This document shows positions 9,669-21,406 of a stretch of 64,000 nucleotides of DNA, one piece after another (within the stretch, counting starts at the first letter, position 1; each line of letters opens with the position of its first letter). Made by a program: the position numbers and the translations under genes. The notes under the pieces are model-generated. The model did no database searches, was not told where the DNA came from, and saw only the letters and a list, made by a program, of their open reading frames with translations. The DNA lies in the NCBI RefSeq assembly GCF_026898095.1, contig NZ_CP114015.1:992001-1056000 (forward strand), read 5' to 3'. Source of the stretch: Arthrobacter sp. ATA002. GTDB lineage: Bacteria > Actinomycetota > Actinomycetes > Actinomycetales > Micrococcaceae.

Positions 9669-10619
9669 TTAGGAGATGCCGTTCTGGACTTCGGTCACCA
9701 TGCTGTCCACGTTGCTCAGGCCGTAGCCCACGAGGTACCAGCTGGAGGCGTCAAGGGCGGTGACGCGGTCGTTCTGAGCCGCATTGGTGCCGTTGACCAG
9801 TTCGTTGTCCATGACCGTCAGGGCCGCCTCGCCGCTCTCGCCGACGGCGGTGTCGCGGTCGATCACGAACAGATTGTCGGGGTTCTTGTCAGCGATGTAC
9901 TCGGCGGTGATGGATTCGCCGTGCTTGCCGTCAGCCTTGATGTCGGCGACCGGTGACACTCCGAGGACGTCGTGGATGATGCCGAAGCGGGAGCCGGCAC
10001 CATACGCGGTCATCTCGCCGCCGCTGGTCATGACGATCAGCCCGGTGCCGGCGTCGGCGGCAGCGGTCTTGGTCTCTTCGATCCGCTTGTCGATGGCGGC
10101 AAGCTTATCTTCGACGGCCTCTTCCTTGTCGAAGATGCGGCCCAGGGTGCCGGTCACTTCCTTGAAGGAATCCATGGAATCCGCGGCATCAACACTGAGG
10201 TCGATGGTGGGGGCAATCTTGCTCAGTTCCTCGTAGGAGGCGGCAACGCGGCCGGAAATGATGATCAGGTCCGGGGCGCCCTCGCTGATGGCTTCGAAGT
10301 CGGGTTCCTTCATGGAGCCGATTTTCGCGTAGTCATCGCCGCCGTACTGGGACAGGCTCTCCGGGAAGTTGGCCGCAGGAACGCCGTCGACGTCGATGTC
10401 GAGGGCATCCATGGTGTCGAGGGCGCCAAGGTCAAAGGTGTAAACCGTTTCGGGGTTAACCGGAACCTCGGTGCTGCCCTGGGCGTGCTCCACCGTGATG
10501 TTGGTCTGGTCGGGTGCTGAATCGGCAGAGGCGGACGTCTCTGTGCCGCATGCGCTCAGCGCGAGAAGGGAAGCCAGGGCGGTGCCGGCGGCGAAACGGG
10601 ACTTCACGATATTTTTCAC
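9669..10619 (-). CDS. Siderophore-binding lipoprotein of an iron ABC transporter
   Basis: A 316-residue periplasmic-binding-type protein (CeuE/FatB-like). The N-terminus has a lipoprotein signal, with the lipobox LSAC placing the lipidated Cys at residue 24. The mature part shows the features of the helical-backbone metal/siderophore class: VYTFDLGALDTMDALD near the start, PDLIIISGR in the middle, and NPDNLFVIDRD in the second lobe. It would capture ferric-siderophore outside the membrane and hand it to the FecCD permeases. It is first in its operon, downstream of an IdeR-like box. Confidence 0.9.
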   Translation of the reverse strand: MKNIVKSRFAAGTALASLLALSACGTETSASADSAPDQTNITVEHAQGSTEVPVNPETVYTFDLGALDTMDALDIDVDGVPAANFPESLSQYGGDDYAKIGSMKEPDFEAISEGAPDLIIISGRVAASYEELSKIAPTIDLSVDAADSMDSFKEVTGTLGRIFDKEEAVEDKLAAIDKRIEETKTAAADAGTGLIVMTSGGEMTAYGAGSRFGIIHDVLGVSPVADIKADGKHGESITAEYIADKNPDNLFVIDRDTAVGESGEAALTVMDNELVNGTNAAQNDRVTALDASSWYLVGYGLSNVDSMVTEVQNGIS

Positions 10620-10734
10620 TATGGGGAGCTCCAGTTGCTTGGATCCGGTCCGGCGGATAATCCGCCATTCGGACGCAGAAAAACCAATAGGTCACAGAAA
10701 TGTTTGCTAATTGAACGCTTCTGAAAACTATCGG

Positions 10735-10753
10735 TTAGGTAAGCCTAAGGCAA
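10735..10753. promoter_or_regulatory. DtxR/IdeR-like iron box
   Basis: TTAGGTAAGCCTAAGGCAA resembles the 19-bp DtxR/IdeR consensus; the left two-thirds match nearly perfectly and the right end is degenerate. It sits 116 bp upstream of the siderophore lipoprotein start, as expected for iron-dependent repression of that operon. Confidence 0.75.
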
Positions 10754-10812
10754 GTTTGTAGCCAGGGTTACGCACGATGAAGGACTCCCTCCGGGCTCCG
10801 GGACGGGCAATA

Positions 10813-10839
10813 TTGGCACTCGCCTTGACCGAGTGCTAA
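10813..10839 (+). promoter_or_regulatory. CIRCE element 1 (HrcA operator) with overlapping promoter
   Basis: TTGGCACTC-N9-GAGTGCTAA is the heat-shock repressor HrcA operator with one mismatch. A TTGACC -35 (10825-10830) lies inside it, and a TAAAGT -10 candidate follows after 17 bp (10848-10853). HrcA binding here would block the groES promoter. Confidence 0.88.
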
Positions 10840-10858
10840 CCGTTGCATAAAGTCGGAG

Positions 10859-10885
10859 CTAGCACTCTCCCAGTGAGGGTGCTAA
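10859..10885 (+). promoter_or_regulatory. CIRCE element 2 (HrcA operator)
   Basis: CTAGCACTC-N9-GGGTGCTAA forms a second operator 19 bp after the first, just downstream of the predicted transcription start. Two operators suggest tight HrcA repression of groES-groEL. Confidence 0.85.
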
Positions 10886-10976
10886 TTCCTGAGGGAAGCG
10901 CCAACCGGCACCGCGACGACGGCCAGCGCCCACCGACGGTCCACATCCGTTAGTAACTACGCAAAGGAGAGCCCGA

Positions 10977-12963
<1,987 letters not shown>

Positions 12964-12972
12964 GTACGGCTC

Positions 12973-13018
12973 AAGCCCCGGTGCGCCAGCGGATTTCCGC
13001 CGGCGCACCGGGGCTTTT
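12973..13018 (+). terminator. Intrinsic terminator after groEL
   Basis: Arms AAGCCCCGGTGCGCC (12973-12987) and its complement (13002-13016) form a 15-bp perfect stem with a 14-base loop, ending in TTTT. Confidence 0.88.
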
Positions 13019-13030
13019 CCGATGTTGTGA

Positions 13031-14674
<1,644 letters not shown>

Positions 14675-14686
14675 TCAGCAGCAAAA

Positions 14687-14742
14687 GCAGCAGCAGCCGC
14701 AGTCTTCCGTCCAGCCGCGCGGAAGACCGGGGCTGCTGCTGC
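14687..14742 (+). terminator. Nested hairpin after guaB
   Basis: An outer GCAGCAGCAGCC/GGCTGCTGCTGC stem encloses an inner GTCTTCCG/CGGAAGAC stem. No T-run follows, so termination efficiency is uncertain; it could also stabilise the guaB mRNA end. Confidence 0.5.
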
Positions 14743-14775
14743 TGCCGCGGGCACGTGGCTGGGATAACCTAGGGA

Positions 14776-15914
14776 GTGAGTAACGAGATTGAAATTGGCC
14801 GTGGCAAGCGTGGGCGCAGAGCCTACTCCCTCGATGATGTGGCGATCGTGCCGTCCCGGCGTACCCGGGACCCGCAGGACGTTTCGATCAACTGGCAGAT
14901 AGACGCCTACCAGTTCGAAATGCCGGTGATGGCCGCTCCGATGGACTCGGTGATGTCTCCTGCCACCGCTATCGCCATGGGCCGCCTGGGCGGCCTCGGC
15001 GTACTGGACCTGGAAGGGCTGTGGACGCGCTACGAGGATCCGCAGCCGCTGCTGGATGAAATCGCCGTCCTCAGCGAAGATAACTTCAACCCGGCGGCCA
15101 CCCGCCGGCTGCAGGAAATCTATCAGGCTCCGATCCAGGCGGAACTGATCACCTCGCGCCTGGCCGAGGTCCGTGAAGCCGGTGTAACCGTCGCCGGCTC
15201 GCTCACCCCCCAGCGCACGCAGGAGTTCTATAAAACAGTGCTCGCCGCCGGGGTCGACATTTTCGTTATCCGCGGCACCACGGTCTCGGCCGAGCACGTC
15301 TCCAAGACGGTCGAGCCGCTGAACCTGAAGCAGTTCATTTATGAACTGGACGTTCCCGTCATCGTCGGCGGCGCCGCCGGCTACACCCCGGCGCTGCACC
15401 TGATGCGCACCGGCGCGGCAGGCGTCCTGGTGGGCTTCGGCGGGGAGCGACCACCACCACGCGGCGTGCGCTGGGTATCCACGCTCCGATGGCCACCGCC
15501 ATCGCCGACATTGCCGAGGCCCGCCGCGACTACATGGATGAATCCGGTGGCCGGTACGTCCACGTCATTGCCGACGGCGGCATGGGCACCAGCGGCGACA
15601 TCATCAAGGCGATTGCGATGGGAGCCGATGCCGTGATGCTCGGGTCCGCGCTGGCCCGTGCCGAGGAATCCCCGGGCCAGGGCTGGCACTGGGGCCAGGA
15701 AGCCCACCACAGTGAACTTCCCCGCGGCGACCGGGTCCGGCTGGATACCGTGGGACCGCTGCAGGAGGTCCTCTGGGGCCCCTCGCACCACACCAACGGA
15801 ACCTCTAACCTGATGGGTGCCCTGCGCCGTGCGATGGCCACCACGGGATACTCGGACGTGAAGGCGTTCCAGCGCATCGAGGTGCTGGTATCGCCCTACC
15901 TATCCACCATGTAG
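14776..15914 (+). CDS. guaB3: GuaB3-family IMP dehydrogenase-like protein (one frameshift)
   Basis: A 379-residue IMPDH/GMPR-fold protein. The frame breaks near 15440, where a GGGG run lacks one G; adding it joins GVLVGFGG to ATTTTRRALGIHAPMAT. The barrel motifs AAPMDSVMSP and VIADGGMGTSGDIIKA are clear. CBS domains are absent, and the loop that carries the catalytic Cys in true IMPDH reads RGTTVSAEHVS here. That is typical of actinobacterial GuaB3 (Mycobacterium Rv3410c type), whose catalytic role is not settled. The GTG start lies 101 bp after guaB. Confidence 0.85.
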
Positions 15915-15984
15915 TTCCCTAGAGTTACAGGGAGCGGCTGCAGGGACCGCAGCACCGGCAGGATCGCAGAGAGGAATGTCGACG

Positions 15985-17709
15985 ATGAGCAAAGACGCAC
16001 TCAGTCCGCAATACCGGGAGGATGCCCTGGCCGCTTTGCGTTCCACGGCCGAACCGGGCGAAGAGCTGGACATCCTGATCGTAGGCGGCGGTGTGGTGGG
16101 GGCCGGTGCTGCGCTCGACGCCGTCACCCGCGGACTGAAGGTGGGCATGGTGGAGGCCCGGGACTGGGCCTCGGGCACATCCTCGCGGTCCTCGAAACTC
16201 ATCCACGGCGGGCTGCGTTACCTGGAAATGCTGGACTTCGCCCTCGTGGCCGAAGCGCTCAAGGAACGCGGCCTGCTGATCCAGCGCATCGCACCGCATC
16301 TGGTGAAGCCCGTTCCGTTCCTGTACCCGCTGACGCACCGCTTTTACGAACGTCCCTACGTGGGCGCCGGAATCATGCTCTATGACACCATGGGGCTGAC
16401 CTCCGGTAATTCCCGCGGCGTTCCCATGCACAAGCACCTGAGCCGGAAGGCCACCCTGCGGGCCGCGCCCAGCCTCAAGGATGACGCCATGATCGGCTCC
16501 ATCCGCTATTACGACGCGCAGGTGGACGACGCCAGGTACGTGGCCACCATGGCCCGCACGGCCGCCCACTACGGCGCGGCCGTGGCCAACCGGGTGTCAG
16601 TGGTGGACTTCCTCCGCGAGGGGGAGCGGGTGGTGGGCGCCCGGGTGCGTGACTCCGAAACCGGCAACGAATTCGACATCGCCGCCAGCCAGGTGGTCAA
16701 CGCCACCGGTGTCTGGACCGATGAAACCCAGGCCATGGTCACCGACCGCGGCCAGCTGAAGGTCCGGGCCTCCAAGGGCGTGCACCTGGTGGTCCCGAAG
16801 GACAGGATCCAGTCCACCGTGGGTATGATCCTGCGGACCGAAAAGTCGGTGCTGTTCGTCATCCCGTGGGGCAGGCACTGGATCATCGGCACCACGGACA
16901 CCGACTGGAACCTGGACAAGGCGCATCCGGCGGCCACCTCCGCCGACATCGACTACATCCTGGAGCACGTAAACCTGGTGCTGAAGACACCATTGACCCG
17001 GGAAGACGTTGAAGGCGTCTATGCCGGCCTGCGGCCGCTCCTCGCCGGGGAAAACGACTCCACGGCCAAGCTGTCCCGCGAACACGTGGTGGCCCACCCG
17101 GTGCCGGGACTGGTGGTCGTTGCCGGCGGCAAATGGACCACCTACCGCGTGATGGCCAAGGATGCAGTGGACGAAGCGGCCCGGGCCCTGGACGAAAAGG
17201 TACCGGAAAGCTGCACTTCCACCATCCCGCTGCTGGGCGCCGTGGGCTATAAGGCCGACTGGAACCGCCGGCACCGCACCGCCGAAGAGTACGGGGTGCA
17301 TGTTGCCCGGGTCGAGCACCTGCTGAACCGCTACGGTTCACTGGCCGGCGAGGTGCTGGAGCTGATCCGCGCCAATCCGGCGCTGGGGGAGCCGCTGCCC
17401 GGAGCGGACGACTACCTGCGCGCCGAAGTCGTTTACGCAACCACCGCCGAAGGCGCCCGCCACGTGGAGGACGTGCTGGCCCGGCGCACGCGCATCTCCA
17501 TTGAATCCTGGGACCGCGGGGTGTCCGCGGCTCCGGCGGCGGCGGAATTGATGGCACCCATCCTGAACTGGGATCTGGACCGGGTGGAAAAGGAAGTCGC
17601 CCACTACCTGGCGCGGGTGGAGGCCGAGCGCCTCAGCCAGGAACAGCCCGACGACGTCTCGGCGGACGCGGCCCGGCTGAAGGCGCACGACATTGCGCCC
17701 CTTGGCTGA
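15985..17709 (+). CDS. glpD: Aerobic glycerol-3-phosphate dehydrogenase
   Basis: An FAD enzyme at the inner face of the membrane that oxidises sn-glycerol 3-phosphate to DHAP and feeds electrons to quinone. The N-terminal Rossmann dinucleotide motif is LIVGGGVVGAGAA; SSRSSKLIHGGLRYLE and the later WGRHWIIGTTDTDW are family signatures. The C-terminal alpha-helical domain is present. ATG 15985 is preferred over ATG 15976 because GAGAGGA lies a proper 9 bases upstream of it and abuts the other. The next gene overlaps its stop. Confidence 0.93.
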   Translation: MSKDALSPQYREDALAALRSTAEPGEELDILIVGGGVVGAGAALDAVTRGLKVGMVEARDWASGTSSRSSKLIHGGLRYLEMLDFALVAEALKERGLLIQRIAPHLVKPVPFLYPLTHRFYERPYVGAGIMLYDTMGLTSGNSRGVPMHKHLSRKATLRAAPSLKDDAMIGSIRYYDAQVDDARYVATMARTAAHYGAAVANRVSVVDFLREGERVVGARVRDSETGNEFDIAASQVVNATGVWTDETQAMVTDRGQLKVRASKGVHLVVPKDRIQSTVGMILRTEKSVLFVIPWGRHWIIGTTDTDWNLDKAHPAATSADIDYILEHVNLVLKTPLTREDVEGVYAGLRPLLAGENDSTAKLSREHVVAHPVPGLVVVAGGKWTTYRVMAKDAVDEAARALDEKVPESCTSTIPLLGAVGYKADWNRRHRTAEEYGVHVARVEHLLNRYGSLAGEVLELIRANPALGEPLPGADDYLRAEVVYATTAEGARHVEDVLARRTRISIESWDRGVSAAPAAAELMAPILNWDLDRVEKEVAHYLARVEAERLSQEQPDDVSADAARLKAHDIAPLG

Positions 17710-18205
17710 CGTGGCACCAGAACTCTCGCTGAATGAGAAGGGCGCCGTGCTGACGGAGCCCGGCATGGTCATTCTCGAGATGGAAGCCGCTGACCGCACC
17801 GATGCCGCTGCCCAGCTCGCGGAGCGGATGTACCGGCACGGACGGCTCAGCAACCTTGAGGCATTTCTGGAGCAGGTCAACGCCCGGGAACACCAGATGG
17901 CCACCGGCCTGCCCGGCGGAATCGGGATGCCCCATGCCCGCAGCGAGTACGTTGCCCAAACCTCGATCGCAGTGGGCGTCACACGCTATGGACACAGCAT
18001 CGATTTTGGCGCCTCCGACGGTCCGGCCACAGTGATTCTTCTCATTGCCACGCCCGCCGGAGCGTTCTCGGAGCATCTGGAGGTCCTGGCCACCCTGGCG
18101 CGGTCCCTGTTCCGTCCGGCCTTCCGGGAGTCGCTCCGCCGGGCCAACGATACGGAAGTAATTGCCGAGCTGATCAATTCCTCGCTGGTATTCTTTGACC
18201 ACTGA
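17702..18205 (+). CDS. PTS EIIA protein, fructose/PtsN type
   Basis: A protein of about 167 residues with the EIIA(Fru)/PtsN fold. GGIGMPHARSEY contains the conserved active-site His that accepts phosphate from HPr. No EIIB or EIIC genes flank it, so it may be a regulatory or shared EIIA rather than part of a dedicated sugar permease. Translation probably starts at TTG 17702, which overlaps the glpD stop; GTG 17711 is an alternative. Co-transcription with glpD suggests a link to glycerol use, which is inference only. Confidence 0.8.
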   Translation: MADVAPELSLNEKGAVLTEPGMVILEMEAADRTDAAAQLAERMYRHGRLSNLEAFLEQVNAREHQMATGLPGGIGMPHARSEYVAQTSIAVGVTRYGHSIDFGASDGPATVILLIATPAGAFSEHLEVLATLARSLFRPAFRESLRRANDTEVIAELINSSLVFFDH

Positions 18206-18274
18206 CCGGGCCTGTTTCCTGCCCGGCCGGGCAGACATTGGGTTTTCTACACGGGTACGAAGTACGGTTAAGGC

Positions 18275-19123
18275 GTGCTGAAAACTGCCCTGCAACCCCG
18301 CTGGATCGCCGCGCTGCTCCTTGCCCTCGCGATCTCCACGGTCTTTGTCGTCCTGAGCCAGTGGCAGTTTTCCACTGCGGAAAGCGATCTTCCGCCGTCG
18401 ACGGACCGCACCGAAACCGTGCGGCCGCTCACCGAGGTCTTTACCCCCGGCATCGAACTGCTTGGAACAACCGCAGACCAGATGGTCTCGATGACCGGGT
18501 CCTTCCGCACCGAGGACACTGTGCTGGTCGAAAACCGGCTCTACGACGGTGAGCAGGGTTACTGGGTCGTCACTGCCTTCGCCGTCGACGGAGCCCCCGA
18601 CGACGCCGTGATGCCCGTCGTCCGCGGCTGGGTCGCCGAGACCGAAGACGCGGTTCCCGCGCCCGCGGGAGAGTCCGCCGTCGTCGGCCGCCTGCTGCCT
18701 CCGGAAGCGCCCATTGCGCAGCCGGTCGAGGACGGCATCCTGCCCAGCCTGGCCAGTTCGGAGCTGATTAATGTCTGGGACACCCCGGGCTATTCCGCCT
18801 TCGTTACCGCCGATGAGATCACCGTGAACGGTGAAGCCGCCGACACCGGGAACATGCGGGTCGTGGACATCCAGGCCCAGCCGCAGGAAACGTCGGTGAA
18901 CTGGATGAACGTTTTCTACGCCATCGAGTGGGTTGTTTTCGCCGGGTTCTCCGTGTTCCTGTGGTGGCGTCTGGTCGCCGACGCACACGCCCGTTCCCTC
19001 GAAGACGAGGACGACGACGAGTACTACTACGACGACGATTACGACGACGACGATGACACCAACAACGGCAGCGACGGCCCGCAGGCCGGCCGGCCGGTCC
19101 CCAACAGTGAGGTACAGCAGTGA
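18275..19123 (+). CDS. SURF1-family cytochrome oxidase assembly protein
   Basis: A 282-residue membrane protein with the SURF1 layout: a transmembrane helix at about 10-28 ending in LSQWQFSTAE, a large extracytoplasmic domain with ENRLYDGEQGYWVVTAF and VVRGWV, and a second helix at about 213-232. SURF1 helps insert heme a into cytochrome c oxidase. The C-terminal 50 residues are extremely acidic (runs of Asp, Glu and Tyr), an Asp-rich tail not needed for the family fold. The stop overlaps the next start by GTGA. Confidence 0.85.
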   Translation: MLKTALQPRWIAALLLALAISTVFVVLSQWQFSTAESDLPPSTDRTETVRPLTEVFTPGIELLGTTADQMVSMTGSFRTEDTVLVENRLYDGEQGYWVVTAFAVDGAPDDAVMPVVRGWVAETEDAVPAPAGESAVVGRLLPPEAPIAQPVEDGILPSLASSELINVWDTPGYSAFVTADEITVNGEAADTGNMRVVDIQAQPQETSVNWMNVFYAIEWVVFAGFSVFLWWRLVADAHARSLEDEDDDEYYYDDDYDDDDDTNNGSDGPQAGRPVPNSEVQQ

Positions 19124-19557
19124 GCGATAGAGCACAGGCTCCAACCGAGGCCCCCGCAGCAACAAAGAAGCCCCGCCGGAAGAAGCGGCGGTTCGGCGGT
19201 ACCCACGCCCAGATCCGTTCGGCACTGAAGTTCTACAAGGTCCTGTCCTACTTCACCGGTACGCTCCTGCTCGCCCTCGTGGTGCAGATGATCGTGAAGT
19301 ACGGTTTCGGGACTGAAATCTACATCGGGGACTTCAACGTGTCGGTCATGGTGCTGATTGTGCATGGATGGGTCTACGTGGCGTACCTGTTGTCGGACTT
19401 CCAGCTGTGGCGGCTGATGCGCTGGCCGTTCTCGAAATTTCTCCTGATCGCGCTTGGCGGCTGTGTGCCCTTCCTCTCGTTCATTGTCGAAGGCCGGACG
19501 CACAAGCAGGTCGTGGCTGAACTCGCCGCCCATCCGGAGGCGGTTAAGCGGTACTAG
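19120..19557 (+). CDS. DUF3817 membrane protein
   Basis: A 145-residue protein with a basic N-terminus (KKPRRKKRR) and three or four transmembrane segments from residue 42 on. The family pattern FYKVLSYFTGT, then VHGWVYVAYLL and RWPFSKFLLIALGGCVPF, identifies DUF3817. It is coupled to the SURF1 gene by a 4-base overlap, and both precede guaA. Function unknown. Confidence 0.85.
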   Translation: MSDRAQAPTEAPAATKKPRRKKRRFGGTHAQIRSALKFYKVLSYFTGTLLLALVVQMIVKYGFGTEIYIGDFNVSVMVLIVHGWVYVAYLLSDFQLWRLMRWPFSKFLLIALGGCVPFLSFIVEGRTHKQVVAELAAHPEAVKRY

Positions 19558-19573
19558 GCGTACTGCCGCCGCT

Positions 19574-19608
19574 GCCCCGGGGTTCAGGAGCGGCCCTGAA
19601 CCCGGGGC
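19574..19608 (+). terminator. Hairpin after DUF3817 gene
   Basis: GCCCCGGGGTTCAGG pairs with CCTGAACCCGGGGC with one bulge. No T-run follows. It is positioned between the DUF3817 stop and guaA. Confidence 0.45.
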
Positions 19609-19681
19609 GGAACCGTGCCGGGGCTGGCCGTTCCGAAATACCGATGTGCGGCACGGATGCTCCGGCGACTATCCTTGAACC

Positions 19682-21271
19682 GTGACTAATTCCGCGACCC
19701 CTCCCATTGAAGAGCGCCCTGTCCTCGTTGTGGACTTCGGCGCCCAATACGCCCAGCTCATTGCCCGCCGGGTGCGCGATGCAGATGTTTATTCCGAGGT
19801 GGTTCCCCACACCTACAGCACGGAACAGATCATGGCGAAGAACCCGGCAGCCATCATTCTTTCCGGCGGACCCTCCAGTGTGTACGCGGAAGGCGCCCCC
19901 GCCGTCAGCGAGGGCCTGTTCGAAGCAGGCGTTCCGGTCCTGGGCATCTGCTACGGATTCCAGGCAATGGCCAACGCCCTGGGCGGCACGGTCGCCAAGA
20001 CCGGCCTGCGTGAATACGGGTCGACCGACGCCACCGTTGTGGGCGGCGCCCGCTCCATCCTCGAAGGCACCCCGGAACAGCAGAACACCTGGATGAGCCA
20101 CGGCGACAGTGTCCAGGAGGCGCCTCCCGGATTCGATGTCCTGGCCACGACCGCAGGCGCTCCCGTTGCCGCGTTCGCGAATGAAGAAAAGCGTCTGTAC
20201 GGCGTCCAGTGGCACCCTGAGGTCAAGCACTCGGCCCACGGCCAGTCGGTGCTGGAGAACTTCCTCTTCAAGGGCGCGCGGCTTGACCGCAGCTGGACCA
20301 CCGGCAACATTGTCGAGGAACAGGTGGAGCGCATCCGCGCCCAGGTCGGCAAATCCCGCGTGATCTGCGGCCTGTCCGGCGGCGTCGATTCCGCCGTCGC
20401 CGCTGCCCTGGTGCAGCGCGCCGTCGGCGACCAGCTGACCTGCGTTTTCGTGGACCACGGACTGCTGCGCGAGGGCGAAGCAGAACAGGTGGAGCGCGAC
20501 TTCGTGGCGTCCACCGGCGTCAACCTTTACGTTGCGAACGAGCAGAAGCGCTTCCTTGACGCCCTGGCCGGGGTTACCGACCCCGAAACGAAACGCAAGA
20601 TCATCGGCCGCGAATTCATCCGCGCCTTCGAAGAGGCCGAGCGCGCCATCATGGCGGAAGCTGCCGCAGCCGGCGAGCCCATCCGCTTCCTGGTCCAGGG
20701 CACCCTGTACCCGGACGTCGTCGAGTCCGGCGGCGGCGAAGGGGCAGCCAACATCAAAAGCCACCACAACGTGGGCGGGCTCCCCGAGGACCTGAAGTTT
20801 GAGCTCGTCGAACCGCTGCGGGCCCTGTTCAAGGACGAAGTCCGTGCCGTGGGCGCCGAGCTGGGTCTCCCGGCCGAAATCGTCGGACGCCAGCCGTTCC
20901 CCGGCCCCGGCCTGGGCATCCGCATCATCGGTGAAGTCACCCAGGAACGCCTGGACCTGCTGCGCCGGGCCGACGCCATCGCCCGCGCCGAGCTGACCGC
21001 AGCCGGCCTGGACAACGACGTGTGGCAGATGCCGGTGGTCCTGCTGGCCGATGTCCGCAGTGTTGGTGTCCAGGGTGACGGCCGGACCTACGGGCATCCG
21101 ATCGTGCTGCGTCCGGTTTCAAGCGAGGACGCCATGACCGCTGACTGGTCACGCCTGCCGTATGACCTGCTGGCGCGCATTTCCAACCGCATCACCAACG
21201 AAGTCGACGGAATCAACCGAGTGGTCCTGGACGTTACGTCCAAGCCGCCGGGAACCATCGAGTGGGAGTAG
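19682..21271 (+). CDS. guaA: GMP synthase (glutamine-hydrolysing)
   Basis: A 529-residue two-domain enzyme that aminates XMP to GMP. The N-terminal class I glutamine amidotransferase has the nucleophile in GICYGFQAM and the His/Glu pair in [11 protein letters not shown]. The ATP-pyrophosphatase P-loop is [10 protein letters not shown], and the dimerisation C-terminus ends PPGTIEWE. The start is GTG 19682. Together with guaB it forms the GMP branch of purine synthesis. A strong terminator follows. Confidence 0.95.
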   Translation: MTNSATPPIEERPVLVVDFGAQYAQLIARRVRDADVYSEVVPHTYSTEQIMAKNPAAIILSGGPSSVYAEGAPAVSEGLFEAGVPVLGICYGFQAMANALGGTVAKTGLREYGSTDATVVGGARSILEGTPEQQNTWMSHGDSVQEAPPGFDVLATTAGAPVAAFANEEKRLYGVQWHPEVKHSAHGQSVLENFLFKGARLDRSWTTGNIVEEQVERIRAQVGKSRVICGLSGGVDSAVAAALVQRAVGDQLTCVFVDHGLLREGEAEQVERDFVASTGVNLYVANEQKRFLDALAGVTDPETKRKIIGREFIRAFEEAERAIMAEAAAAGEPIRFLVQGTLYPDVVESGGGEGAANIKSHHNVGGLPEDLKFELVEPLRALFKDEVRAVGAELGLPAEIVGRQPFPGPGLGIRIIGEVTQERLDLLRRADAIARAELTAAGLDNDVWQMPVVLLADVRSVGVQGDGRTYGHPIVLRPVSSEDAMTADWSRLPYDLLARISNRITNEVDGINRVVLDVTSKPPGTIEWE

Positions 21272-21277
21272 ATTAAC

Positions 21278-21311
21278 CGCGGGGGACAGCCTAACCAGGC
21301 TGTCCCCCGCG
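21278..21311 (+). terminator. Strong terminator after guaA
   Basis: CGCGGGGGACAGCCT-AACC-AGGCTGTCCCCCGCG is a perfect 15-bp stem 6 bases after the guaA stop, followed by TTGCTT. Confidence 0.85.
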
Positions 21312-21406
21312 TTGCTTGCCGGGCAAACCCGGCAGGAAGCGATAGTTTGGAAGGTATGCCAATTTGGTCAAGAACGCCGCGCGGAAGTGCAGAAAAGAGG
21401 GCATCA

